DNA of 64,000 nt from Gammaproteobacteria bacterium 13_2_20CM_66_19 (GTDB lineage Bacteria > Pseudomonadota > Gammaproteobacteria > Steroidobacterales > Steroidobacteraceae), in NCBI GenBank assembly GCA_001914695.1, contig MNCZ01000099.1, forward strand, positions 1 through 64,000. Direction: 5' to 3'. Position numbers and translations under genes: made by a program. The notes under the pieces were generated by a model. It made no database searches, was not told the origin of the DNA, and saw only the letters and a list, made by a program, of their open reading frames with translations. Below, one piece after another: positions 47,611 to 60,375 of the stretch; position 1 is the first letter of the stretch; every line of letters starts with the position of its first letter.

Positions 47611-48825
47611 TCAGTCGGGACGCAGGTGCATGGCGCGGCGGACTTCGTCGAGCGTCTCGCGCGCCGCTTCGCGCGCCTTGTCGGCGCCCTCGGCGACGAT
47701 GCCGCGCACCAGCTCCGGGTTGTCCTCGTACTCCTGGGCGCGCCGGCGCATGCCGTTGATCTCCTCGACTATCTTATCGATCACCGGCTGCTTGCAGTCG
47801 AGGCAGCCGATGCCGGCGCTGCGGCAACCCTCGCTCGCCCACTTGCGGGTCGCCTCGTCGGAATAGATCTGGTGCAGGTCCCACACCGGGCACTTGTCGG
47901 GGTCGCCGGGATCGGTGCGCCGCACGCGCGCGGGGTCGGTCTTCATGGCACGGAGTTTTTGTGCCACCTGCTCGGGCTCCTCGCGCAGCCCGATGGTATT
48001 GCCGTAGGACTTCGACATCTTGCGCCCATCGAGTCCCGGCACCTTCGGAGTTGCCGTGAGGAGCACCTGCGGCTCGGGCAGGATCGTGACGCCCGTGCCC
48101 TCGAGGAAGCCGAGCAGCCGCTCGCGGTCGGCCACCGTGATGCGGTTATTGCTGTGCACCAGAGCCTGCGCGCGCTGCAGCGCCTCGGTGTCGCCGGCCT
48201 CCTGGAACCTGCGGCGGAGCTGGCGGTAGTTGGTTGCGTTGCGTCCCCCGAGGCTCTTCACGGCGCGCTCCGCCTTCGCCTCGAAGTCGGGCTCGCGTCC
48301 GTAGAGATGATTGAAGCGCCGCGCGGCCTCGCGCGTCAGCTCGACGTGCGCCACCTGATCCTCGCCCACCGGCACGTAGGCGGCGCGATACACCAGGATG
48401 TCCGCGCTCTGCAGCAGCGGGTAGCCGAGGAAGCCGTAGGTGCCGAGATCCTTCTCTTTCAGCTGTTCCTGCTGATCCTTGTAGCTCGGCACGCGCTCGA
48501 GCCAGCCGAGCGGAGTGATCATCGACAGCAACAGGTGCAGCTCCGCGTGCTCGGGCACGTGCGACTGGATGAAGAGCGTCGCGACTCCGGGGTTGAGGCC
48601 CGCGGCCAGCCAGTCGATGAGCACCTCGCGGATGTGCTCCTGAAGCGGCGCCGTCTCGTCGTAGCCGGTGGTGAGCATGTGCCAGTCGGCGACGAAGAAG
48701 AAGCACTCGTACTGGTACTGCAGCTCGACCCAGTTGCGCAGCGCGCCGTGGTAGTTGCCGAGGTGCAGCCGGCCGGTGGGCCGCATGCCGGAGAGGACGC
48801 GCCGCGCGGGCGCCGGCTGGCTCAC
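47611..48825 (-). CDS. trpS: Tryptophan-tRNA ligase
   Basis: RVLSGMRPTGRLHLGNYHGALRNWVELQ; GRKMSKSYGNTIGL (KMSKS). Confidence 0.96.
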   Translation of the reverse strand: MSQPAPARRVLSGMRPTGRLHLGNYHGALRNWVELQYQYECFFFVADWHMLTTGYDETAPLQEHIREVLIDWLAAGLNPGVATLFIQSHVPEHAELHLLLSMITPLGWLERVPSYKDQQEQLKEKDLGTYGFLGYPLLQSADILVYRAAYVPVGEDQVAHVELTREAARRFNHLYGREPDFEAKAERAVKSLGGRNATNYRQLRRRFQEAGDTEALQRAQALVHSNNRITVADRERLLGFLEGTGVTILPEPQVLLTATPKVPGLDGRKMSKSYGNTIGLREEPEQVAQKLRAMKTDPARVRRTDPGDPDKCPVWDLHQIYSDEATRKWASEGCRSAGIGCLDCKQPVIDKIVEEINGMRRRAQEYEDNPELVRGIVAEGADKAREAARETLDEVRRAMHLRPD

Positions 48826-48947
48826 GTGCCTGGCCGCAGCAGCGCTGCGGCTGCCGGCACGGGTGGCTGTGCGTCGCGGGGGATGGCGGCGGCGCGCGGT
48901 TGCCCCGCACGGCGCACGACGGAAAGGCGCTGATTCACGAGGGCGAA

Positions 48948-49580
48948 TTATAGCGCACGCCCGGTGATCGGGCCGAGATCGCCCTTGCCCTGGCGCACGA
49001 TCAGCGGCGGCGTCACCGAGAGATCAACCACGGTCGTCGGCTCGATGCCGCAGTCGCCGCCGTCGAGAACCGCATCGATCTCGTGGCCGAGCCGCGCCAT
49101 GATCTCGCGCCCCTCGGTGAGGGGTTGTGGGTCGGAGGCCAGCAGCAGCGTCGAGCTCATCAGCGGCTCGCCGAGCTCCTTCAGCAACAACCGCGGCACC
49201 GGATGATCGGGGATGCGCACGCCGATGGTGCGCCGGCGCGGGTGCTGCAGGCGGCGCGGCGTCTCGCGCGTCGCGCGCAGCAGAAACGTGTACGGCCCGG
49301 GCAGACACGCATGCAGCATGCGGAACTGCCAGGTCTCGAGCCGTGCGAAGCGGCCGACCGCGGCGAGATCCGCGCACACCAGCGTGAAGTGGTGATGGCG
49401 ATCCGCCTGGCGGATGCGGCGCACGCGCTCGAGTGCGGCCTTGTCGCCGATGTGCCAGCCGAGCGCGTAACAGGAATCGGTCGGGTAGGCGATGACCGCT
49501 CCGGACCGCAGCAGCTCCACGGCGCTGCGGATGAGGCGCGGCTGCGGATTGACGGGGTGCAGCTTGATGTATTCGGCCAT
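48948..49580 (-). CDS. Sua5/YciO/YrdC-family protein (YciO-like)
   Basis: LLRSGAVIAYPTDSCYALGWHIGDKAALERVRRIRQADRHHHFTLVC; CLPGPYTFLLRAT; Met at 49580. Confidence 0.9.
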   Translation of the reverse strand: MAEYIKLHPVNPQPRLIRSAVELLRSGAVIAYPTDSCYALGWHIGDKAALERVRRIRQADRHHHFTLVCADLAAVGRFARLETWQFRMLHACLPGPYTFLLRATRETPRRLQHPRRRTIGVRIPDHPVPRLLLKELGEPLMSSTLLLASDPQPLTEGREIMARLGHEIDAVLDGGDCGIEPTTVVDLSVTPPLIVRQGKGDLGPITGRAL

Positions 49581-49697
49581 TGCTTCGCGCTGCCGCAGAA
49601 CTCCCTGACGATGGAACTCGGACGCCGCGCATGACAATATACGCGGCCGTTTTGCCGCGTACAGCCTCGACTTCGGAACACCCGCGCACCGCTCCCC

Positions 49698-50270
49698 ATG
49701 CAGGCTCTCACCGCCCTCGCGCCGCTCGTGGCATTCTTCGCGACCTACCGGCTGCGCGGCCTGTACGCGGCGACCGCGGTGCTCATGGCCGCCATGGTGC
49801 TGGTGCTCGCCCTCGACTGGCTGCGCCACCGGCGCATCCCCGCGCTCCACGCGTTGTCGGCGGTGCTGGTGCTCGTCTTCGGCTCGGCGACGCTGCTGCT
49901 GCACAATCGCCTGTTCATCCAGTGGAAGCCCACCGTGTTGTTCTGGGCGCTCGGCCTCGCTTTCCTCGCGAGCTCGCGGATCGGCGAGCGCACGCTCACG
50001 GAGCGGCTGCTCGCGCCGGCGCTCGGCGAGCGGTTGCGGGCGAGCCCCGCTCAGTGGCAGCGGCTGAACCTCTCGTCGGGGGTGCTGTACGCGCTGCTGG
50101 GCGCACTGAACCTGGTGGTGGCCTACAACGCCAGCGAGCGCGCCTGGGTCAACTTCAAGATGTTCGGGCTGACGCTGCTCACCTTCGCCGGCATCACCCT
50201 GCAGCTGCTGTGGCTCGCACGCGCGCGCATCGCCGCCCGCCCCGGCGCCGGCGCCTGCGAGGGCGGCTGA
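49698..50270 (+). CDS. yciB: Inner membrane-spanning protein YciB (septation protein A)
   Basis: PLVAFFATYRLRGLYAATAVLM; FIQWKPTVLFWALGLAFLAS; WVNFKMFGLTLLTF. Confidence 0.92.
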   Translation: MQALTALAPLVAFFATYRLRGLYAATAVLMAAMVLVLALDWLRHRRIPALHALSAVLVLVFGSATLLLHNRLFIQWKPTVLFWALGLAFLASSRIGERTLTERLLAPALGERLRASPAQWQRLNLSSGVLYALLGALNLVVAYNASERAWVNFKMFGLTLLTFAGITLQLLWLARARIAARPGAGACEGG

Positions 50271-50284
50271 ACGGAGGCAAGCGT

Positions 50285-50566
50285 ATGAGCGAATCGGTCA
50301 TGGTGCAGATGCGGACCGCGCTCGAGCGCGCGCTCGCGCCGAGCACGCTCGAGATCGTCGACGACAGCGCGCGCCACGCGGGCCACGCGGGCGCACGCGG
50401 CGGCGGCCATTTCAAGGTGACGCTGGTGGCCGGTGCCTTTCGCGGCCGCAGCCGCCTCGAGCGCCACCGCATGGTCTACGCCGCGGTCGCCCCGTTGATG
50501 GGCGAGGCCGTGCACGCACTCAACATCGTCGCGCGCAGCCCCGAGGAAGCATCCGATCGAGGATGA
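50285..50566 (+). CDS. BolA family protein
   Basis: STLEIVDDSARHAGHAGARGGGHFKVTLVAGAFRGRSRLERHRMVYAAVAPLMGEAVHAL. Confidence 0.93.
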   Translation: MSESVMVQMRTALERALAPSTLEIVDDSARHAGHAGARGGGHFKVTLVAGAFRGRSRLERHRMVYAAVAPLMGEAVHALNIVARSPEEASDRG

Positions 50567-50610
50567 GTCGTCACCAACAAGTCGTTTCCAACAGCCAATT
50601 CGGTGTCTCC

Positions 50611-51549
50611 ATGAACCACTTGCGTCTCCTGCTCCTCGCGGCCGCGCTCGCCGCGCTCGGCGCCTGCCAGCCGAAGACCGCGGCGACCGCCGGCGATGTC
50701 TCGCCGCCGGTAGCGACCGTGGACGGCACCCCCATCAGCCGCGACTTCTATGAGTTCTACATCAAGGGAATCAGCGGCAAGACTTCCGCGGAGCTCCCCC
50801 CCGAGCAGCGCAGTCTCGCGCTCGACAACCTGATCCGCGCGCGCCTCGTGGCCGAGGAGGCCGCCAAAGAAGGTCTCGACAAGAGCACCGACACCGCAGC
50901 GCTCCTCGAGCTCTCGCGCCTCAACGTGCTGCAGCAGGCGGTGTCGGACCGCTACCTGAAGGATCGCAAGGCGAGCGAGCAGGAGCTGCGCGCGGAATAC
51001 GAGACGCAGCTGGGCAGTCAACCGAAGCAGGAATACCACGCGCGCCACATCCTGGTGGCCACCGAGCCCTTCGCCGAGAAGATCGTCACGCGCCTCGGCA
51101 AGGGTGAGAAGTTCGACGAGCTCGCCAGGCGCGAGTCCATGGATCCCTCCAAGAGCAACGGCGGCGACCTCGGCTGGTTCACCCCCGATCGCATGGTGCC
51201 GGAATTCTCGGGCGCGGTGATGGGCCTCAAGCCCGGTGAATACACTCACAAGCCCGTGCAGACGCAGTTCGGCTGGCACGTGATCCAGCTGCTCGACAGG
51301 CGCGAGCTGACGCCGCCGCCCTTCGAGCAGGTGCGCCAGCGCCTCGAGCAGATCGTGCAGAACAAGAAGTTCCACGGCTACGCCGACGAGCTGATGCGCA
51401 GCGCCAAGATCCAGAGGTTTCTCGACAAGGCGCCCTCGGGTCAGGCGGCGGGCAACGCGGGAGGCGCCGCTGCGCCGGGCGCGGCGACGGCGGCACCGGC
51501 TGGCACGCCCGCGGCGCCCGCGCCGAGCCCAACACCGAGAAAGAACTAA
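50611..51549 (+). CDS. Parvulin-type (PpiC/PrsA-like) peptidylprolyl isomerase lipoprotein
   Basis: MNHLRLLLLAAALAALGAC lipobox; EYHARHILVATEPFAEKIVTRLGKGEKFDELARRESMDPSKSNGGDLGWF. Confidence 0.92.
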   Translation: MNHLRLLLLAAALAALGACQPKTAATAGDVSPPVATVDGTPISRDFYEFYIKGISGKTSAELPPEQRSLALDNLIRARLVAEEAAKEGLDKSTDTAALLELSRLNVLQQAVSDRYLKDRKASEQELRAEYETQLGSQPKQEYHARHILVATEPFAEKIVTRLGKGEKFDELARRESMDPSKSNGGDLGWFTPDRMVPEFSGAVMGLKPGEYTHKPVQTQFGWHVIQLLDRRELTPPPFEQVRQRLEQIVQNKKFHGYADELMRSAKIQRFLDKAPSGQAAGNAGGAAAPGAATAAPAGTPAAPAPSPTPRKN

Positions 51550-51566
51550 GCGCGCCGCTCACCCGC

Positions 51567-54427
<2,861 letters not shown>

Positions 54428-54451
54428 TAGTGCCCCGCTCCGTAAGGATGG

Positions 54452-57400
54452 TCAGACCGCCGCCAGCCGCACGGCCTCGTCGACGTCGACCGTGACCAGG
54501 CGCGAGACGCCCGGCTCGTTCATGGTCACGCCGATCAGCTGCGAGACGAGCTCCATGGTGGCCTTGTTATGGGTGATGAGCACGAACTGCACGCGCGAGG
54601 ACATGTCGCGCACGATGTCGCAGAAGCGTCCGACGTTGTGCTCGTCGAGCGGCGCGTCGACCTCGTCCAGCAGACAGAACGGGGCGGGGTTGAGATCGAA
54701 GATCGCGAACACGAGCGCCACCGCAGTCAGCGCCTTCTCGCCGCCGGACAGGAGGTGGATGGTGCTGTTTTTCTTGCCCGGGGGCCGCGCCATGACGGCG
54801 ACGCCGGCGGTGTGCTTGTCCTCGCCGACCAGCTCGAGGTAGGCGTGCCCTCCGCCGAAGAGGCGCGGGAATTTGTCGCGCAGCCCCGTGTTGATGCGTT
54901 CGAACGTGTCCTCGAACCGCGCACGGGTCTCCTTGTCGATGCGCCGCATCGCCTCCTCGAGCGTCGAGAGCGCCGACGTGAGGTCGGCGTACTGACTGTC
55001 GAGATACTCCTGGCGCTGCGTCTGCTCCTTGAGCTCGTCGATGGCGGCGAGATTGACCTGTCCGAGCTTCTCGACCTCGGCACGCGCCTCGGCGAGCGAC
55101 TGCTCCCAGGCCGCCACATCGGCGGTCGGCTCGAGGCCGGCGAGCACCTCGCCGAGGTCGCAGCCGGTCTCCGCGAACTGCTCGGCGAGCGCCGCCCGCC
55201 GCACGTGAGTCTCCTGGGCGGCGAGGCGCGCCGCATCGAGCTCCTCGCGCGCAGCGCTCACCCGCTGCTCGGCCATCAGGCGCCGCTCATCGAGCGCCTT
55301 GAGGGCGGCGTCGGCTTCCTCGAGGGCGCTGCGCGCCACGGCCAGCTCCGCCTCCACCGTGAGTCGCAGCGCCAGCGCCTCGTCGAGGCGCGCCTGAAGC
55401 GCGGCGATCGGCTCATCGCCCGTGGCCAGCTCCTGCTCGAGCTCCGCGCGCCGTCGCTCGAGCTGCTCGCGCTGCTCGCTCATGCGACGCAGGCCCACGG
55501 CCATCGAGCTCTCGCTCGAACGGCGCGACTCGAAGCTGACGTGCAGGTCGCGAGCCCTCGCCTGCGCCTCCTGTGAGCGCGCACGCGCCGAGCCAAGCGC
55601 CGCGCGCCGCTCCTCGCGCTCCTCGCTCAGCGTGCGCTCGCGCGTCGCGAGCTCGGCGGCCAGCGCCTGCGCGCGCGCGAGCTCGGCGGCGGCGCGTGAC
55701 AGCGCCTCCTCGGCCACCGCGCTCTCGCGCGCGATGTCTGCGGCGCTCTGCTGCAGCCGCTCGCCGCGCTCGCTCACTTCCTCGGCGCGCGCCTGGGTCG
55801 CCTTGAGCCGGCCGAGGAGCTCGGCGTGCCTCTGCTGTGCGGCCTGCAGCGCCGTCTGGGTACGCTCGCGCTCGGTCTCGGCCTGCGCTTGCCGCTCGCG
55901 CGCCGCGGCGAGCTCTGCTTCGGCCTCCGCGACCCGCTGGTCGGCTTCCGCCGACGCACCGCGCAGGCTCCTCAGGCGGTGCTCGCGCTCGAGAGTCCCG
56001 GCCCGCGGGTCGGGGCCGCGGCTGACGCGCAGCCAGTCGCGGCCGACCCACTCGCCCGCGGGCGTGATGAAGGAGCGTCCGTCGACGAGGCCGCCGCGCG
56101 CCGCGAGCGCCTTGCCAAGCGATTCGGCCGTCGACACCGCGGCGAGCCGCGCGATGACCGCCGGCGGACCCTTGACGTGGGCGGCGAGCGTCTTCGCCTC
56201 AGCACCGCGGGCGCGTTCGCCGCTCTCCACCAGGGTGAGTCGCCCGGCGGCGAGACCGGCGAGTGCGCCCGAGAGCTCCTCCAGCCGCTCGACGCACACG
56301 GCCTCCAGGTAGTCACCGAGCGCGGTCTCGACGGCGCGCTCCCAGCCCGGCTCGACTTCGAGATCCGCCGCGAGCCGCGGCCGCGCGGCGAGGCCCGCAC
56401 CGCGCAGCCACTCGGCGGCCTGCCCCGCATGATCCGAGAGCGCCGCCGCCTGCAGCGCCTCGAGCGAGGTGAGCTCGCCGCGCGCCGCTTCGCGCGCGCC
56501 GCGCGCGCCCTCGAGGCGCTCCTCGCAGCCGAGCTGCGCGGTGCGCAGCGCCTGCACCCGCGCCTGCGCCTCGGCGAGCGCCCCCGCGCACCGCTCGCTC
56601 GCGCGACGCGCCTCGGATTCCTCGAGCGCGAGCTGGCCGAGCTGCGGGCCGCCATCCTGCGCGCCGAGACTGAGCCGCTCTCCGGCGAGCCGCTCGGCCT
56701 GCGCCCGAAGCTGCCGCAGCTGGTTCTCGAGTTGCTCGATGCGGGTACGCTCGACCTCGGTGGACTGCTGCGCCCCGCTCGCCGCCCGCGTGTGCTCTTC
56801 CCAGCGCTGCTGCCACTCCTGGAGCGCCTGCTCGCTCGCCTCGAGCGCCGCGCCGGTGCGCTGCTCGGCCTGCTGCGCGGCCTCGCGCTCGGGCGCGAGC
56901 CGCGCGATCTCCGCACACACCGCGGCGAGCTCGCCCTGGTCGCGGGCGATGTCCGCCGCGAGCTCCCCGAGTGTCGCCTGCGCCTGCGCGAGATCCGCGC
57001 GCTGGCGCTCGCGCAGCTCGCGGGTGTGCTCGATCGACTGCTCGAGCCGCGAGATGTCGGCTCCGACCTGGTAGTAGCGGCCCTGCACCGCCGACAGACG
57101 GTCGCCGTGAGCCGTCTGCACCGCACGCTGCTTCTCGATCGCGGCCTCGGCGGCGCGCTGCGCGGCGAGCGCCTCCTGCATGGCGAGCTCGCGCCCGCGC
57201 ACCGCGGCGTCGTGCACCTTGCCGCCGCTGTCGAGGTCCCGCAGGCGCAGCGCCAGGAGCTCCGCGGCGAGGCGTCGCTCCTGCTCCTTCAGCGCCTGGT
57301 AGCGCCGGGCGGTCGCCGCCTGACGCTGCAGGTGCCGGATCTGCTTCTCCACCTCGTCGCGCACGTCCTGGAGCCGCTCGAGATTCTCGCGGGTCTCGGC

Positions 57401-57952
57401 GATGCGCGCCTCGGTCTCCTTGCGCCGCTCCTTGTAGCGCGAGACACCGGCGGCTTCCTCGACGAAGGCGCGCATGTCCTCGCTCTTCGCCTCGATGACG
57501 CGCGAGATCGTGCCCTGCTCGATGATGGCGTAGCTGCGCGAGCCGAGCCCCGTGCCGAGAAACAGGTTGGTGATGTCCTTGCGCCGGCAGCGCACGCCGT
57601 TGATGAAGTACGCCGAGGTGTCGTCGCGCGCCACCTGGCGCTTCAGCGAGATCTCACCGTAGCTCGCGTAGGCGCCGCCGATCTTGCCGTCGGAGTTGTC
57701 GAACACCAGCTCGACGGAGGCCATGCCGACCGGCTTGCGCGCGGCGGAGCCGTTGAACACCACGTCCGCCATGTTGTCGCCGCGCAGATGCTTGGCGGAG
57801 AGCTCGCCCATCACCCAGCGCACGGCGTCGATGACGTTCGACTTGCCGCAGCCGTTGGGACCGACGACACCGGTGAGATTGCTGGGGAAGGTTATTTGGG
57901 TGGGATCGACGAAGGACTTGAAGCCGGCGAGCTTGATCTTGGTCAGCCGCAT
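54452..57952 (-). CDS. smc: Chromosome segregation protein SMC
   Basis: MRLTKIKLAGFKSFVDPTQITFPSNLTGVVGPNGCGKSNVIDAVRWVMGE; LLSGGEKALTAVALVFAIF..PFCLLDEVDAPLDEHNV. Confidence 0.97.
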   Translation of the reverse strand: MRLTKIKLAGFKSFVDPTQITFPSNLTGVVGPNGCGKSNVIDAVRWVMGELSAKHLRGDNMADVVFNGSAARKPVGMASVELVFDNSDGKIGGAYASYGEISLKRQVARDDTSAYFINGVRCRRKDITNLFLGTGLGSRSYAIIEQGTISRVIEAKSEDMRAFVEEAAGVSRYKERRKETEARIAETRENLERLQDVRDEVEKQIRHLQRQAATARRYQALKEQERRLAAELLALRLRDLDSGGKVHDAAVRGRELAMQEALAAQRAAEAAIEKQRAVQTAHGDRLSAVQGRYYQVGADISRLEQSIEHTRELRERQRADLAQAQATLGELAADIARDQGELAAVCAEIARLAPEREAAQQAEQRTGAALEASEQALQEWQQRWEEHTRAASGAQQSTEVERTRIEQLENQLRQLRAQAERLAGERLSLGAQDGGPQLGQLALEESEARRASERCAGALAEAQARVQALRTAQLGCEERLEGARGAREAARGELTSLEALQAAALSDHAGQAAEWLRGAGLAARPRLAADLEVEPGWERAVETALGDYLEAVCVERLEELSGALAGLAAGRLTLVESGERARGAEAKTLAAHVKGPPAVIARLAAVSTAESLGKALAARGGLVDGRSFITPAGEWVGRDWLRVSRGPDPRAGTLEREHRLRSLRGASAEADQRVAEAEAELAAARERQAQAETERERTQTALQAAQQRHAELLGRLKATQARAEEVSERGERLQQSAADIARESAVAEEALSRAAAELARAQALAAELATRERTLSEEREERRAALGSARARSQEAQARARDLHVSFESRRSSESSMAVGLRRMSEQREQLERRRAELEQELATGDEPIAALQARLDEALALRLTVEAELAVARSALEEADAALKALDERRLMAEQRVSAAREELDAARLAAQETHVRRAALAEQFAETGCDLGEVLAGLEPTADVAAWEQSLAEARAEVEKLGQVNLAAIDELKEQTQRQEYLDSQYADLTSALSTLEEAMRRIDKETRARFEDTFERINTGLRDKFPRLFGGGHAYLELVGEDKHTAGVAVMARPPGKKNSTIHLLSGGEKALTAVALVFAIFDLNPAPFCLLDEVDAPLDEHNVGRFCDIVRDMSSRVQFVLITHNKATMELVSQLIGVTMNEPGVSRLVTVDVDEAVRLAAV

Positions 57953-58007
57953 CGCGCCTATCTTCCGCCTCCTGGGCGGCCCCGAGGATGGTGTAGTGTA
58001 GAGGAAT

Positions 58008-58397
58008 ATGCCCACGACGCCCACCAAGGCTCTCGAGACCTTCGCGAACCCCGCGCCCGATCGCGACTACACCATTCGCATGCAGATTCCCGAGTTCACG
58101 TGTCTGTGTCCACGCACAGGGCAGCCGGACTTCGCGACGCTGGATCTGGAGTACGTGCCCGACCGGCTGTGCGTGGAGCTGAAATCGCTGAAGCTCTATA
58201 TCTGGTCGTTCCGCGACCGTGGCGCGTATCACGAGGCGGTCACGAACGAAATTGTCGATCACCTCGACGCGACGCTCCGCGCGCGGTTCCTCCGCCTCAC
58301 GGCGCGCTTCAACGTGCGCGGCGGGATCTGCACGACCGTTGTCGCAGACAGACGACAGGACGCCTGGGAGCCGCAGCCGAAGGCGGTCCTGCCGTAG
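58008..58397 (+). CDS. queF: NADPH-dependent 7-cyano-7-deazaguanine reductase (type I)
   Basis: [56 protein letters not shown]. Confidence 0.95.
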   Translation: MPTTPTKALETFANPAPDRDYTIRMQIPEFTCLCPRTGQPDFATLDLEYVPDRLCVELKSLKLYIWSFRDRGAYHEAVTNEIVDHLDATLRARFLRLTARFNVRGGICTTVVADRRQDAWEPQPKAVLP

Positions 58398-58529
58398 AAG
58401 TCCCGCGGCCGCGGCGGCGCAGCGCAGCGCACCCGCGCAGCGCAGCACCCGCGGAGGGCGCACATCAGGTAAACCACCACCCCGAAAGAGCTCAGGTTTC
58501 ACCACCTGTACAGCCCGGGGACCGCCGGT

Positions 58530-58535
58530 ATAATC
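58530..58535 (+). promoter_or_regulatory. Consensus -10 hexamer TATAAT upstream of dksA
   Basis: Perfect TATAAT; no good -35 match at 17 bp. Confidence 0.4.
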
Positions 58536-58578
58536 GCGCGTTCTTCACGAGGCTGATGCCGATTTGAGGAGCCATTAG

Positions 58579-59352
58579 ATGCCGGCCAAGAGACCAGCGC
58601 CTAGGTCCGCGAAGGGCAAGAAGGCGGCCAGCCGGCCAGCGGTCAGGAAGGCGACCGCGCACAAGCCCGAACCGCTGCGTGTGAGAGCGGTCGCGGCGCC
58701 GCCGCACAAGACCCCGCCCCCGCCGAAGAAGCCCGGCGCGGCCGCACCCCCCGCTGCCAGCGAGCCGGCTGCCGAAACGAGAAAGCCGCTGCGCCCCGGG
58801 CTTCCCGCGAGCCCGCCCCGCGCTGCGACCTCGATGCTCGGCGGCAACCGCGTCGGGCCCGCGCCCGCTGCGACGGCCGACGGCGAGGACGCCGAGCTGA
58901 TCGAGCCGGGAAGCCTGCTCGCCGGTCCCCGCAACGTCCAGCCGTACATCGCCAAGCGGGGCGAGCAGTACATGAGCAAGGAGCAGCTCCAGCACTTCCG
59001 CAACATTCTCAACAGCTGGAAGCGCGACCTCATGGTCGAGGTGGATCGCACCGTCACGCACATGAAGGACGAGGCGGCGAACTTCCCGGATCCCAACGAC
59101 CGCGCAACGCAGGAGGAGGAATTCAGCCTCGAGCTGCGCACGCGTGACCGCGAACGGAAGCTCATCCGCAAGATCGACGACGCCCTCAAGCGCATCGAGG
59201 ATGGCTCCTACGGCTACTGCCTCGAGACCGGCGAAGAGATCGGGATCAAGCGCCTCGAGGCGCGCCCGGTGGCCACGCTCAGCATCGAAGCCCAGGAACG
59301 CCGCGAACGGCGCGAGCGCCAGTACGGCGACCGCGACGACCGCTATCGCTAG
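58579..59352 (+). CDS. dksA: DksA-family RNA polymerase-binding factor, Cys-depleted finger, long Pro/Ala/Lys-rich N-terminal extension
   Basis: YMSKEQLQHFRNILNSWKRDLMVEVDRTVTHMKDEAANFPDPNDRATQEEEFSLELRTRDRERKLIRKIDDAL; YCLETGEEIGIKRLEARPVATLSIEAQERRE. Confidence 0.92.
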   Translation: MPAKRPAPRSAKGKKAASRPAVRKATAHKPEPLRVRAVAAPPHKTPPPPKKPGAAAPPAASEPAAETRKPLRPGLPASPPRAATSMLGGNRVGPAPAATADGEDAELIEPGSLLAGPRNVQPYIAKRGEQYMSKEQLQHFRNILNSWKRDLMVEVDRTVTHMKDEAANFPDPNDRATQEEEFSLELRTRDRERKLIRKIDDALKRIEDGSYGYCLETGEEIGIKRLEARPVATLSIEAQERRERRERQYGDRDDRYR

Positions 59353-60250
59353 AGCACCCCGGGCCGCGCGGGCGGACTACGTCGGGCGCTTCGCGCCCTC
59401 CCCGACCGGATCGCTCCATCTCGGCTCGCTCGTCGCCGCGGTGGGCAGCTTCGCCGATGCCCGCAGTCGCGGCGGCCGCTGGCTGCTGCGGATGGAGGAC
59501 CTGGACGCATCAAGGGTGATTCCCGGCTGCGCCGAGCGCACGCTGCGCATGCTCGAGGCCCTCGGGCTCACCTGGGACGGCGCGGTCGAGTACCAGAGCG
59601 CCCGCACGCATCACTACGGCGAGGCCCTCGCCACCCTCGAGGCGCTCGGCCTCACCTTCCAGTGCAGTTGCACGCGGGCCGAGCGCAATGCCGACGGCGG
59701 TTATCCGGGCACGTGCCGCAACGGACCGCAGAGCCGGGGAGCCACTGCCACGCGCTTTCGCGTCGATGACAGAACGGTCTGCTTCGAGGACCGCGCGCAG
59801 GGGGAGTGCCGCTTCGAGCTGGGCGAGCGCGGGGACGTCATCATCCGCCGCCGCGACGGGGCGTTCGCCTATCAGCTGGCGGTGGTCGTGGACGATGCGC
59901 TGCAGGGGGTGACGGACGTCGTCCGCGGTGCCGACCTGCTCGACAGCACGCCCTGGCAGATCGCGCTGCAGGGGGCATTGAGGCTGCCCACCCCGCACTA
60001 CCTCCACCTGCCGCTGGTCACGGAGCCCGGCGGCGCGAAGCTCGCCAAGGCCCGGCGCTCCGTGGCGCTCGATCCGCACCCCTCAGGCCGGGAGCTGCAC
60101 GAGGCCCTCAGGCTCCTCAACCAGGGCCCTCCGGACACGCTCAAGCTCGAGTCACCCAGCCGGGTGCTCGAATGGGCCTGCGCCCACTGGGAACTGGACC
60201 GGTTCCACGGCGTGCGGGAAGTCCGCGCCGCCGCCCCCGGCGCCGACTGA
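59345..60250 (+). CDS. gluQ: Glutamyl-Q tRNA(Asp) synthetase (start uncertain; ATC at 59345 proposed)
   Basis: DYVGRFAPSPTGSLHLGSLVAAVGS; CSCTRAE..YPGTC zinc site; no ATG/GTG/TTG near the expected N-terminus. Confidence 0.88.
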   Translation: MARAPRAARADYVGRFAPSPTGSLHLGSLVAAVGSFADARSRGGRWLLRMEDLDASRVIPGCAERTLRMLEALGLTWDGAVEYQSARTHHYGEALATLEALGLTFQCSCTRAERNADGGYPGTCRNGPQSRGATATRFRVDDRTVCFEDRAQGECRFELGERGDVIIRRRDGAFAYQLAVVVDDALQGVTDVVRGADLLDSTPWQIALQGALRLPTPHYLHLPLVTEPGGAKLAKARRSVALDPHPSGRELHEALRLLNQGPPDTLKLESPSRVLEWACAHWELDRFHGVREVRAAAPGAD

Positions 60251-60375
60251 AGCGGAGTCTCCGGAAGCGCGCTCGGCGAGTTGGGTTCGCGGCGCCGCTA
60301 CCGACGGATGTAATATGGTATGTCGAAACGGCCCAGCACTAGGGAAGGTGCATAACCCATAGTGAGGGACCTGCG

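Noticed and set aside
58411-58448. GCGCAGCGCAGC/CACCCGCG quasi-repeat downstream of queF
   Set aside because: Short, low-complexity GC repeat; no larger organisation, likely slippage.
55826-58567. 913-aa plus-strand ORF antisense to smc
   Set aside because: Shadow ORF opposite an unambiguous SMC protein; no domain signature.
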